Assembly: GCF_024331145.1 (NCBI RefSeq)
Contig: NZ_JANDJO010000006.1
Location: forward strand, 62,001 to 126,000
Length of the DNA stretch: 64,000 bases
Source: Shimia sp. CNT1-13L.2
Lineage (GTDB): Bacteria > Pseudomonadota > Alphaproteobacteria > Rhodobacterales > Rhodobacteraceae
Reading direction: 5' to 3'
Shown here piece by piece: positions 1-7,906 of this stretch (position 1 is its first letter; each line of letters starts with the position of its first letter). The notes beneath the pieces were generated by a model, which had not been told where the DNA came from, searched no databases, and saw only the letters and a list, made by a program, of their open reading frames with translations. A program made the translations under genes and the position numbers.

Positions 1-1
1 C

Positions 2-265
2 GTGAACATCTCGGGCGTTGCGATGGCGAAAAACGCGCCGAACCCGGAAGCGGCGCTGAAGATGATGGAATTCCTGACCTCGCCGCAAGCGCAGGAAATC
101 TATGCCAAGGCCAACTATGAATACCCGATCGCACCGGGCACCTCGCCCGACCCGCTGGTCAAGGGCTGGGGTGAGTTCACCGCGGACGACGTGAACCTGA
201 TGACCCTGGCTGGCAACCGCCCCGCCGCTCTGAAAATCACCGAAACGGTTGATTTCGACGGCTGA
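2..265 (+). CDS. Fe(3+)-type ABC transporter substrate-binding protein, C-terminal fragment
   Basis: Only the last 87 residues are inside the window; the reading frame is open at the left edge, so the true start lies upstream. The fragment carries the helix typical of bacterial extracellular solute-binding proteins (AALKMMEFLTSPQAQEIYA) and ends with RPAALKITETVDFDG. That ending is characteristic of FutA/FbpA-type periplasmic ferric-iron binding proteins, which deliver iron to an inner-membrane ABC permease. The signal peptide and metal-ligand tyrosines are outside the window, so the iron assignment rests on the C-terminal signature alone. A strong hairpin terminator follows 25 bases after the stop, so this is the last gene of its unit, or a single gene. 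Confidence 0.75.
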   Translation: MNISGVAMAKNAPNPEAALKMMEFLTSPQAQEIYAKANYEYPIAPGTSPDPLVKGWGEFTADDVNLMTLAGNRPAALKITETVDFDG

Positions 266-289
266 TCCGCCAGTTGATATTGCGTCTGG

Positions 290-322
290 AAGGCGTCCCG
301 CATGGGGCGCCTTTCTTTATTT
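290..322 (+). terminator. Rho-independent terminator after the iron-binding protein gene
   Basis: Arms 290-299 (AAGGCGTCCC) and 304-313 (GGGGCGCCTT) pair over 10 bp with one G-T pair and a GCAT loop. A T-rich tail (TCTTTATTT) follows. It overlaps the stop codon of the convergent LysR gene. Confidence 0.8.
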
Positions 323-1159
323 CAGAACGTGATCGAGGCCAGGCAGAACCTGCGCGACCGTGCTTGCCGCAGGACCGCCGGGTTCATAGACGGCCAGACA
401 GGGCACGGTGAAATCCTGCCCGCCAGACACGGGGGACAGGTGGCCGCTTGCCCTCAGGGGGGCTGCCATCCGCTCTGGCAGAAAGGCCATGCCACCCCTG
501 TTCTGCATGTAGTGCAGCGCCATGGCGGCGTTGCCAAGAAACAGGTGACCAGATCGGCCAGCAAGCTGTTCCCGCACGGCGGCATCATAGGCCGGACCCA
601 GCTGAAGATTGAGGAACAGCGGCAGATCGCGATTATTCAGATCACAGGGCTCGGCCGCCATCAGGATCATACGTTCCGGTGGCAATTCGTGCACTGTCAG
701 ATCGTTTCCGGCGGGCATTTCGTGGGTGATCGAAATATCAAGCATCCGATTGCGAAGCAGCTCCAACGCATTGCTTTCGTGATCAAAATTCAAGGTCAGC
801 GGCAGCTTTCCCAACTCTTCTTCGGCCCAGATTGTCAGGTCCACCAGCAATGTATCCCAGATCGACAGCTGACAGCCGATCCGAAGCGCGATGCGATTGG
901 CGAATTGCTGGCCAAGACCCTGGCGAATCTGGTGCCACTGGCTCAGCATCTGTTCGGCATAGGGGCGAAGATGGTGGCCCGCCTCGGTTAACGCGGTGCC
1001 GCCGGGGCCACGGGTGAAGAGGTCGACATCCAGCTGCATTTCAAGAGCGCGGACCCGGCTGCTTACTGCGGCCTGCGTGATGTTCAGACGCGCGGCGGCG
1101 CGGTGAAAGCTGTGGGTGTCGGCGATTGCCAGAAAGGTGCGCAGGTGTTTTTCGTCCAT
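317..1159 (-). CDS. LysR family transcriptional regulator
   Basis: 280 residues, normal length for the family. Residues about 3-62 form the winged helix-turn-helix (LRTFLAIADTHSFHRAAARL, then TQAAVSSRVRALE). The remainder fits the periplasmic-binding-protein-like effector domain. It is divergent from the HD-domain gene at 1258. The 98-base spacer contains a T-N11-A palindrome, the usual LysR geometry, so it probably controls itself and that HD-domain gene. The effector cannot be inferred from sequence. ATG at 1159 gives a complete HTH and is the natural start. Confidence 0.9.
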   Translation of the reverse strand: MDEKHLRTFLAIADTHSFHRAAARLNITQAAVSSRVRALEMQLDVDLFTRGPGGTALTEAGHHLRPYAEQMLSQWHQIRQGLGQQFANRIALRIGCQLSIWDTLLVDLTIWAEEELGKLPLTLNFDHESNALELLRNRMLDISITHEMPAGNDLTVHELPPERMILMAAEPCDLNNRDLPLFLNLQLGPAYDAAVREQLAGRSGHLFLGNAAMALHYMQNRGGMAFLPERMAAPLRASGHLSPVSGGQDFTVPCLAVYEPGGPAASTVAQVLPGLDHVLK

Positions 1160-1174
1160 GTGAAAACAAAAGAC

Positions 1175-1187
1175 TATCAGATTGATA
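1175..1187. promoter_or_regulatory. Putative LysR operator between divergent genes
   Basis: TATCAGATTGATA is a 13-base interrupted palindrome (TATCA/TGATA, T-N11-A) 16 bases upstream of the LysR start and 71 bases upstream of the HD gene. The position and form match LysR autoregulatory sites. Binding is inferred. Confidence 0.45.
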
Positions 1188-1257
1188 AAAACAATACGTT
1201 TTTCCGATCAGATGAACTTCGCTAGGCTTCCTGCAAACGCAGATCAGGAGACAAGCC

Positions 1258-1848
1258 ATGCTCGACAAATCGCACAAACCCACATGGACCAGCTTTGAAG
1301 AGGCGACACAGGCCGATTGGGACGCGGTGATGGACTATGAAGAACAGTTCAACGCCGAACTGGTCGACCGCATCATCGCCATGCTGAAATCGCTGGACGA
1401 AGAGTGGACGCCCTACCCGATCAACCGCTACCAGCACTGTCTGCAGGCCGCGACACGTGCCCATGCGGATGGCGCGGATGAGGAAATCGTGGTGGCCGCG
1501 CTGATCCATGACATCGGCGATATCCTGTCGCCCTACAATCACGGCGAACTCGCCGCCGCCATGGTGCGCCCCTACATGAGTGAAAAAGCCCGCTGGATCA
1601 TCGAACATCACTGCGTGTTCCAGGGGTATTACTACAACCACATGCTGGGCGGGGATCGCAATGCGCGGGACAAGTACAAGGACAGCCCGTATTACGACGA
1701 CGCGGTCTATTTCTGCCACAACTACGACCAGAACGCCTTTGATCCGAACTACCCCTCCAAGCCGCTGGAGTTCTTTGAACCGATGCTGCGGCGGGTGTTC
1801 TCGAAATCGGGCGGGCATATGGAGTTGAACGAAACCGCGAACGACTAA
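1258..1848 (+). CDS. HD-domain protein, possible diiron oxygenase or phosphohydrolase
   Basis: 196 residues with HD-superfamily metal ligands: H60 (YQHCLQAA), H84-D85 (LIHDIGD), H95 (YNHGE), H117/H118 (IIEHHCVFQGYYY) and a C-terminal Asp near 157 (YDQNAFDP). HD proteins are mostly phosphohydrolases. One branch (MIOX, PhnZ, TmpB) consists of mixed-valent diiron oxygenases that cleave C-C or C-P bonds. The 24-residue spacing from the first His to the HD pair equals that in PhnZ as I recall it, and the small single-domain size fits that branch. The substrate is unknown. The gene is divergent from a LysR regulator, preceded by GGAG, and closed by its own terminator, so it is probably a single-gene inducible unit. 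Confidence 0.7.
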   Translation: MLDKSHKPTWTSFEEATQADWDAVMDYEEQFNAELVDRIIAMLKSLDEEWTPYPINRYQHCLQAATRAHADGADEEIVVAALIHDIGDILSPYNHGELAAAMVRPYMSEKARWIIEHHCVFQGYYYNHMLGGDRNARDKYKDSPYYDDAVYFCHNYDQNAFDPNYPSKPLEFFEPMLRRVFSKSGGHMELNETAND

Positions 1849-1868
1849 TCGTTCGGGAAAAGGCGTTG

Positions 1869-1904
1869 GGGCGGCAGGCGATGGTCTGCCGCCCTTTTGC
1901 TTTT
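1869..1904 (+). terminator. Rho-independent terminator after the HD-domain gene
   Basis: Perfect 9-bp stem GGGCGGCAG (1869-1877) / CTGCCGCCC (1886-1894) with an 8-base loop, followed by TTTTGCTTTT. Confidence 0.85.
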
Positions 1905-1959
1905 GGCTGGACAAGGTCACGTGGTTTGCCCAAGGTCGCCGCGACCACAGGAGGCCCCC

Positions 1960-2901
1960 ATGAGCGCGCGAAAGATCATCATTGATACAGACCCCGGACA
2001 GGACGATGCGGTTGCCATACTTCTGGCGCTGGCCAGCCCCGAGGAGATCGAGGTTCTGGGGATTACGGCCGTGGCGGGCAATGTACCGCTTCCACTGACC
2101 AGCAAAAATGCGCGTATTGTCTGTGAGTTGGCAGGCAAGCATGATGTGAAGGTTTATGCGGGTTGTGACCGTCCGCTGGGCCGCGATCTGGTGACGGCGG
2201 AACACGTGCATGGCAAGACGGGCCTTGATGGGCCGGTGCTGCCTGACCCGCAAATGCCGCTTCAGGAACAGCACGCGGTGGATTTCATCATCGACACCCT
2301 GCGCGCCCATGAGCCGGGAACGGTCACGCTTTGTCCGCTGGGCCCGCTGACCAATATCGCGATGGCCTTCGAAAAGGCCCCCGACATCATGGACCGGGTG
2401 CAGGAGATCGTGTTGATGGGCGGCGCCTATTTCGAGGTGGGCAACATCACACCGGCGGCGGAGTTCAACATTTACGTCGACCCGCAAGCCGCTCATATCG
2501 TTTTCAAATCTCCTGCTCCTAAAGTCGTGATGCCACTTGACGTGACGCACAAGGCGCTGGTGACGAAGCCGCGCAATGATGCCTTCCGCGCCCTTGGCAC
2601 CAAGGTCGGGATCGCGGTGGCCGAGATGACGGATTTCTTTGAGCGCTTTGACAAGGAAAAATACGGCTCGAACGGTGCGCCGCTGCATGATCCCTGCGTA
2701 ACCGCCTATCTGATCCGGCCAGAGCTGTTCTCGGGGCGCTACATCAATGTCGAGATCGAAACCCACTCGGAACTGACAATGGGGATGACCGTCGCGGATT
2801 GGTGGGGCGTGTCGGGGCGCGAGGCGAATGCGCTTTTCATCGGTGATGTGGATGCAGACGGGTTCTTTGACCTGCTGACCGAACGCCTGGCGCGTCTATG
2901 A
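1960..2901 (+). CDS. Nucleoside hydrolase (inosine/uridine-preferring family)
   Basis: 313 residues from an ATG preceded by CAGGAGG. The N-terminus carries the IUNH signature IIIDTDPGQDDAVAILLAL, whose aspartates bind the catalytic Ca2+. The second-half motif HDPCVTAYLI supplies the catalytic His and a further Ca2+ ligand. Enzymes of this family hydrolyse the N-glycosidic bond of ribonucleosides to base plus ribose for salvage or carbon use. Substrate preference (purine, pyrimidine, or another nucleoside-like compound) cannot be read from sequence. It overlaps the following GNAT gene by 4 bases (ATGA), so the two are translationally coupled. Confidence 0.92.
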   Translation: MSARKIIIDTDPGQDDAVAILLALASPEEIEVLGITAVAGNVPLPLTSKNARIVCELAGKHDVKVYAGCDRPLGRDLVTAEHVHGKTGLDGPVLPDPQMPLQEQHAVDFIIDTLRAHEPGTVTLCPLGPLTNIAMAFEKAPDIMDRVQEIVLMGGAYFEVGNITPAAEFNIYVDPQAAHIVFKSPAPKVVMPLDVTHKALVTKPRNDAFRALGTKVGIAVAEMTDFFERFDKEKYGSNGAPLHDPCVTAYLIRPELFSGRYINVEIETHSELTMGMTVADWWGVSGREANALFIGDVDADGFFDLLTERLARL

Positions 2902-3347
2902 GCGCGGCGCTGCACCTCGCGAAACCCGAAGATCTTGATCGGCTTCTTCCGCTTGTTGCGGCGTTCCACGCCGAAGAAGGGATCACACAGGACGACACTA
3001 CGCGCCGCAATGCCCTTTTGCCGCTCTTGGAGGGATCGCCGCTGGGCGCGATCTATATCATCGGGCCGACGCGCGCGCCGGTGGGCTATATTGTCCTTAC
3101 GTTCGGGTGGAGCGTGGAGTTCGGCGGAATGGACGCTTTCGTGGACGAGTTGTTCATTCGCTCTGCGGTGCGCGGTCGGGGGATGGGGAGCGAAACGCTC
3201 CTGACCCTGTCCAAGATGTTGGGTCAGGCCGGTGTGCGCGCATTGCACCTTGAAGTGGACCGCGAGAATGAAACTGCCAAGCGGCTTTATGCGCGCACTG
3301 GTTTCAAGGCACGGGATCGCTATATGTTGATGACGCGCGAACTTTAG
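2898..3347 (+). CDS. GNAT family N-acetyltransferase
   Basis: 149 residues. The acetyl-CoA binding motif A is visible as VRGRGMGSETLLTL around residues 93-106, followed by the C-terminal strand-helix ENETAKRLYARTGF common to amino-group acetyltransferases. It overlaps the nucleoside hydrolase stop by 4 bases and is followed 8 bases later by selO, so it is the middle gene of a three-gene unit. The acceptor substrate is unknown; none of the neighbours defines it. Confidence 0.88.
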   Translation: MSAALHLAKPEDLDRLLPLVAAFHAEEGITQDDTTRRNALLPLLEGSPLGAIYIIGPTRAPVGYIVLTFGWSVEFGGMDAFVDELFIRSAVRGRGMGSETLLTLSKMLGQAGVRALHLEVDRENETAKRLYARTGFKARDRYMLMTREL

Positions 3348-3354
3348 GCCTGTC

Positions 3355-4761
3355 ATGACCCTGCATATCCCCTTTCAGAACAGCTATGCCCGCCTGCCGG
3401 AGCATCTTTACTCCCGCATTGAACCGACGCCGGTGAAGGCGCCGGAGGTTCTGGCGTTCAACCATGCGCTGGCCAATGACCTCGGGATCACGGGCACCGA
3501 CGATCTGGCCGAACTGGCAAGGGTCTTTGGCGGCAACGATGTCCCCGAAGGCGCAGAACCCCTGGCGCAATTGTATTCCGGCCACCAGTTCGGCCACTGG
3601 AACCCGCAACTAGGCGACGGGCGCGCCATTCTTCTGGGCGAAGCAGGTGGATTTGACATCCAGCTCAAGGGCTCCGGCCCGACGCCCTATTCGCGCAATG
3701 GCGACGGGCGGGCCTGGGTTGGGCCAGTGCTGCGCGAGTTCGTGGTCAGCGAGGCGATGCACGCCCTTGGCATTCCCACAACCCGCGCATTGGCCGCCGT
3801 GGCCACGGGTGAAACGATCCACCGTGAAACCGCCCTGCCCGGCGCGGTTCTGACCCGTGTGGCCTCGAGCCACATCCGCGTTGGCACGTTTCAGGTTCTG
3901 GCCGCGCGAGGCGACACCGCCGGATTGAAGGCCCTGTTCGAACACGCGGTGGCGCGCCACTATCCACATGTCAGCACGCTGCTTGAGTTCCTCAAGGCCG
4001 TGATCGAGCGTCAGGCGCAGTTGGTGACAAAATGGATGTCGGTCGGCTTTATCCACGGCGTGATGAACACCGACAACTGTGCCATTTCGGGCGAAACCAT
4101 CGACTATGGCCCCTGCGCCTTTATGGACGAATACCACCCGATGATGGTGTTTTCTTCGATCGACCGGCGCGGGCGCTATGCCTATGCGGCGCAGGCCGAC
4201 ATCATCGTCTGGAACATGGCCCAGCTGGCGACGGCGCTGGTGCCACTTGAGGCGGACACCGACAAGGCGGTTGCCGGGTATACCGAGGCGATCAACGCCA
4301 TGCCGGAGCGGGTGCATACGCTCTGGCGCGAGGCGCTTGGGCGCAAGATCGGCCTTGTCGAGACGCAGGCGGATGACCTGCAACTGGCCGCGCGCCTGTT
4401 GAAACTGATGAGCGATCAGGGTGCTGATTTCACCAACACCTTCGCGGCCCTGTCGGGTGATAAGGCGCGTGATCAGTTTGTCGATCCCTCCAGTTTTGAC
4501 GATTGGGCCCGTGACTGGCAGGAGCGGATTGCCGGTGAAGATGCCCCCGAAGAGGTGATGCGCCGGGCCAACCCTGTGTTGATCCCGCGCAACCACCGGG
4601 TTGAAGAGATGATTCAGGCTGCGGTTCAGGGGGACATGGCCCCGTTCCTGCGCCTGTCGCAGGCCCTGGCCAACCCGTTTGAGCACAATCCGGAGTTCGC
4701 TGATCTCACCCGTCCGCCGAGCGAGGGCGAGCGGGTGCAGCAGACATTCTGCGGCACCTAG
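3355..4761 (+). CDS. selO: SelO/YdiU family protein adenylyltransferase (AMPylase)
   Basis: 468 residues, full length for bacterial SelO. This pseudokinase fold binds ATP in flipped orientation and transfers AMP to Ser/Thr/Tyr of target proteins in redox control. Visible motifs are SGHQFGHWNPQLGDGRA (about residues 75-91), the nucleotide-contacting QLKGSGPTPYSR (103-114), HGVMNTDN with the catalytic-loop Asn/Asp, and DYGPCAFMDEYHP, the metal-binding segment. A C-terminal Cys (TFCGT) is kept at the position of the selenocysteine or redox Cys of the family. Its stop lies one base from the stop of the convergent transporter gene, so transcripts from both sides probably run into each other. Confidence 0.93.
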   Translation: MTLHIPFQNSYARLPEHLYSRIEPTPVKAPEVLAFNHALANDLGITGTDDLAELARVFGGNDVPEGAEPLAQLYSGHQFGHWNPQLGDGRAILLGEAGGFDIQLKGSGPTPYSRNGDGRAWVGPVLREFVVSEAMHALGIPTTRALAAVATGETIHRETALPGAVLTRVASSHIRVGTFQVLAARGDTAGLKALFEHAVARHYPHVSTLLEFLKAVIERQAQLVTKWMSVGFIHGVMNTDNCAISGETIDYGPCAFMDEYHPMMVFSSIDRRGRYAYAAQADIIVWNMAQLATALVPLEADTDKAVAGYTEAINAMPERVHTLWREALGRKIGLVETQADDLQLAARLLKLMSDQGADFTNTFAALSGDKARDQFVDPSSFDDWARDWQERIAGEDAPEEVMRRANPVLIPRNHRVEEMIQAAVQGDMAPFLRLSQALANPFEHNPEFADLTRPPSEGERVQQTFCGT

Positions 4762-4762
4762 A

Positions 4763-5662
4763 TCAGCGCCGGTTGATCAGGATGATGCCAAGCGCGACAA
4801 GAACCAGCGCCAGCCAGATCGAAAGGCCAACCTGTTCGCCCAGGAGCCACCAGCCCAGAAGAACGCTGAACACCGGCGACAAAAAGCTGAACGAGGCCAC
4901 GCCCGAGGCCGGATAGATCGTCAGGAGCCAGAACCAGATCAGGTAGGCAATGGCGACGATCCCGATGGCCTGAAACATCAGGCCCGCAACGTGGATCGCC
5001 TGTGGATCGCGCAGCAGTGGCCCGAACAGCGGCGCCACCGCGATCAGAACGATGGACGACACGATGAGTTGCCAGATCAGCTGGGTTTCGGGCTTTTCTT
5101 GCGACAGCGGTGTCAGGCGCACGACAAGCGCAATGCCGCCCCAGAAGATCGCGGCCCCAAGGGCAAACAGATCCCCCCAGAGCGAGGCCTCGCCCCCCTG
5201 CCTGTCCATGACCGCCACGATCACCCCCGTCATGGCGAGGACAAGACCCAGCAGGCGCACGGCATTCAACCGTTCTCCGGGCAGGAACACATGGGCCACC
5301 AGCGCCAGCCAGACCGGCATGGAGTAAAAGATGATCGAGGCGCGCGACACGGTGGTCAGGTCGAGCGCGATGTAGAGGCAGATGAACTCGAGCGAGAACA
5401 GGATGCCGGCAAGGATACCCGCGCGGACAACTGGTGCAGAGCGGCCAAAGGCTTTCCTGCGATAGGCCATCCAGAGGGCGACTGCGGTAAGGCCGATCAA
5501 CGACCGGATGCCAGCAGAGAAGACCGGCGAAAACCCACCGTTGGTGACCTTGATCACGACCTGATTGAACGACAGCGCAATCGCGAAGACCGTCAGCGCG
5601 ATGGTGCCAAAGGTGTCTATGTGAGTTTTCCGTTCCATAGGGGCAGAGGCCGTCATTTTCAT
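4763..5662 (-). CDS. EamA/DMT family inner-membrane exporter
   Basis: 299 residues with about ten hydrophobic segments in two homologous EamA halves; the second half begins near residue 160 (WGDLFALGAAIFWGGIALVV). Members export amino acids, metabolites or drugs by proton exchange; the substrate cannot be told from sequence. The start at 5662 is uncertain because no good ribosome-binding site precedes it; an internal ATG eight codons later (MERKTH) is equally possible. It is convergent with selO and divergent from the antiporter gene. Confidence 0.88.
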   Translation of the reverse strand: MKMTASAPMERKTHIDTFGTIALTVFAIALSFNQVVIKVTNGGFSPVFSAGIRSLIGLTAVALWMAYRRKAFGRSAPVVRAGILAGILFSLEFICLYIALDLTTVSRASIIFYSMPVWLALVAHVFLPGERLNAVRLLGLVLAMTGVIVAVMDRQGGEASLWGDLFALGAAIFWGGIALVVRLTPLSQEKPETQLIWQLIVSSIVLIAVAPLFGPLLRDPQAIHVAGLMFQAIGIVAIAYLIWFWLLTIYPASGVASFSFLSPVFSVLLGWWLLGEQVGLSIWLALVLVALGIILINRR

Positions 5663-5768
5663 TCACAAGTCAAGCAATGAGCGCATCTCACCCGACGTCT
5701 GGAACCGGGCGCTTGAGGCAAGGCCCCGCTGCGTGTTACCCCAAGCGCGTATCTTATTGAGGCGCGTC

Positions 5769-7022
5769 ATGAATTTCCTACAAATCACTTCCCTGCTCAT
5801 CGTACTTGCCGGTGCCTTCGGAGCGATCAATTACCTTTTCCTCAAGCTCCCTTCGGCCATCGGCATCCTCGTGGTGGCGCTGTTTGCCTCTTTCGGGCTC
5901 TTGGCGGTGGATATGGTTGCGCCGCAGTTCGGCATCGCCGAGGCCGCACGCCATATGATCATCGGCATCGATTTCTCGGATGCGCTTCTTGAAGGGATGC
6001 TGGGCCTCCTGCTGTTTGCAGGCGCGCTGCATGTCAAGCTGGCGGACCTGCGGGCACAGTGGTTGCCGATTGCCCTGATGGCGACGGTGGGCGTAGGCCT
6101 GTCGACGGCCATCATCGGTGTCGGCTTCAGCTGGATCACGGGAATGCCGCTGATGGTGGCACTTGTTTTCGGGGCGCTGATCTCGCCCACAGATCCGGTG
6201 GCAGTTCTCGGGGTGTTGCGCGAAGCCAATCTGCGCAAGAGCCTTGAGACCAAGATTGCGGGCGAAAGCCTGTTCAACGACGGGGTGGCCTATGTGGTGT
6301 TCCTCGTGCTGACCGGCATTGCCTTTTCGGGCGGCGGTCACGGCATCCATGACAACGAGTTGGAAGGGGCCGCGATCCTCTTTGTGCAGGAGGCCTTCGG
6401 GGGCGCGGTTCTGGGCCTTGTGCTGGGCTGGCTCACCTTCCGCGTGATGCGTCTGATCGACGACTATTCCCTTGAGGTGCTGCTGACTCTGGGCCTGGCT
6501 TTTGGCGGCTATGAACTGGCGGTGGCGCTGCATGTATCCGCCCCGATCATGGCGGTCTGCGCGGGGCTTTTGATCGGTGACATCGGGGCCAAACATGGCA
6601 TGAGTGTCGAGACGCGCGAATACGTGGATGCCTTCTGGAAACTGATCGACGAAATCCTCAACGCGGTGCTGTTCCTTCTGATCGGCTTTGAAGTCTTTGC
6701 AGTCGCCTTCGACATGCAGTTCCTGATGGCCGGTGTCATGGCGATTGCGCTGGCGCTGGTGGCGCGGCTTGCGGCGGTGGCGGTGCCGGTTCTGATTCTC
6801 AATCCGTTCCGCGAATTCAGCCGCGGGGTGATCCCGATCATGACATGGGGCGGCCTCAAGGGCGGGATTTCCGTCGCGCTTGCGCTGTCGCTACCGGACG
6901 GAGACTGGAAGCCGCTGATCCTGACGGCCACTTACGTGGTGGTGATCTTCTCGATCATCGTGCAGGGTCTGACCATTGCACCGCTGGCCAAGAAGGTTGG
7001 CCGTGAACCGGAGTTGATGTGA
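5769..7022 (+). CDS. CPA1 family Na+(K+)/H+ antiporter
   Basis: 417 residues from the ATG at 5769 (MNFLQITSLLI); an upstream GTG at 5733 is unlikely to be used. About 12 membrane segments. The CPA1 ion-translocation motifs are present: SPTDPVAVL in the fifth or sixth helix and ESLFNDG, the Asn-Asp pair of electroneutral NhaP/NHE exchangers. There is no long cytosolic regulatory tail. It probably exports Na+ (or K+) in exchange for protons, which suits a marine organism. Its stop overlaps the ATG of the phzF-like gene (TGATG), so the two are co-transcribed. Confidence 0.92.
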   Translation: MNFLQITSLLIVLAGAFGAINYLFLKLPSAIGILVVALFASFGLLAVDMVAPQFGIAEAARHMIIGIDFSDALLEGMLGLLLFAGALHVKLADLRAQWLPIALMATVGVGLSTAIIGVGFSWITGMPLMVALVFGALISPTDPVAVLGVLREANLRKSLETKIAGESLFNDGVAYVVFLVLTGIAFSGGGHGIHDNELEGAAILFVQEAFGGAVLGLVLGWLTFRVMRLIDDYSLEVLLTLGLAFGGYELAVALHVSAPIMAVCAGLLIGDIGAKHGMSVETREYVDAFWKLIDEILNAVLFLLIGFEVFAVAFDMQFLMAGVMAIALALVARLAAVAVPVLILNPFREFSRGVIPIMTWGGLKGGISVALALSLPDGDWKPLILTATYVVVIFSIIVQGLTIAPLAKKVGREPELM

Positions 7023-7864
7023 TGCGCACCTATGTCGTCTATGACGTCTTTACCGAAACGCCGTTTGGCGGCAACCAGTTGGCCGTCTTCCCGGAAGCTG
7101 GCGATCTGCCCGAAGCCGATCTCCAGAAGATCGCGGCCGAGTTCAACTTTTCCGAAGTGACCTTTGTCTATCCGCCCGAGGATGCCAGTCACACGGCCAG
7201 GGTCCGGATTTTCACACCCACGACAGAGGTTCCCTTTGCCGGCCACCCCACGATTGGCACCGCAATAGCGCTGGCCGATCTGGGACATGGCGGCGACATG
7301 GTTCTCGAACTCGGGGTCGGGCCGCTTGTCTGCAAGGTTACGGATGGCGGCGCGCAGTTCACCACCGAGGTGCCGCTTGAGGTTCTGGCGACCCCTGATC
7401 CCGCCTTGGTGGCGCGGGCGCTGGGCATCAGCGAAGATGCCATCCTCACAACGTTACACGCGCCGACAATGGCCTCTCTTGGCTTGCCGTTTACCATCAC
7501 CGAACTCGACTGCCGCGATACGCTGGCGGCATTGCAAACCGACGTGGCGGCGTTTCGCGAGGGCAATGCACAGTTTCCGTCGGGCATGGACTTTGCCCAG
7601 TTCGCGTATGTCCGCGAAGGCGATGTGATCCACGCCCGCATGTTCGCCCCTCTCGACAACATCCCCGAAGACCCGGCCACGGGCAGCGCATGTGCCGCGC
7701 TGGGCGCCCTGCTGGCTTCGGTTGAGGGCCAGGACATGACGTTGCGCGTGCATCAGGGCGACGACATGGGACGGCCCAGCGTGATTGGCGTTACCACGCT
7801 TGATGGGGCGGTCACGATCAGCGGCAGCGCCTGCAAGGTGATGGAAGGCCGGCTGACCTACTGA
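7022..7864 (+). CDS. PhzF family isomerase/epimerase-fold protein
   Basis: 280 residues in the two-domain diaminopimelate-epimerase fold. The conserved PhzF N-terminal block is FTETPFGGNQLAVFPEA followed by FNFSEVTFV, which contains the catalytic Glu. The second-domain signature is EDPATGSACAALGA. True PhzF isomerises trans-2,3-dihydro-3-hydroxyanthranilate in phenazine synthesis. No other phz gene is near, and such orphan homologues are widespread with unknown substrates, so I do not assign phenazine synthesis. It starts at the ATG overlapping the antiporter stop; a GTG one codon earlier is the alternative. Confidence 0.9.
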   Translation: MRTYVVYDVFTETPFGGNQLAVFPEAGDLPEADLQKIAAEFNFSEVTFVYPPEDASHTARVRIFTPTTEVPFAGHPTIGTAIALADLGHGGDMVLELGVGPLVCKVTDGGAQFTTEVPLEVLATPDPALVARALGISEDAILTTLHAPTMASLGLPFTITELDCRDTLAALQTDVAAFREGNAQFPSGMDFAQFAYVREGDVIHARMFAPLDNIPEDPATGSACAALGALLASVEGQDMTLRVHQGDDMGRPSVIGVTTLDGAVTISGSACKVMEGRLTY

Positions 7865-7867
7865 TGC

Positions 7868-7897
7868 AAAAAGCGCCGCAACGGGTGCGGCGCTTTT
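7868..7897. terminator. Bidirectional rho-independent terminator
   Basis: AAAAAGCGCCGCA (7868-7880) pairs with TGCGGCGCTTTT (7886-7897) around a 5-base loop. The A and T tracts make it work in both directions, serving phzF (+) and the DEAD-box gene (-). Confidence 0.85.
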
Positions 7898-7906
7898 GCG
7901 TGTGTC

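Noticed and set aside
1222-2766. 514-codon minus-strand open frame
   Set aside because: It lies opposite the HD-domain and nucleoside hydrolase genes, which have full family motifs and ribosome-binding sites; the minus frame has no recognisable domain and is a GC-rich shadow.
7019-7864. Phenazine biosynthesis locus, suggested by PhzF here and a PhzS-like enzyme at 24703
   Set aside because: No phzA/B, phzD, phzE or phzG gene is present and the two genes are 17 kb apart in unrelated operons; orphan PhzF proteins are common.
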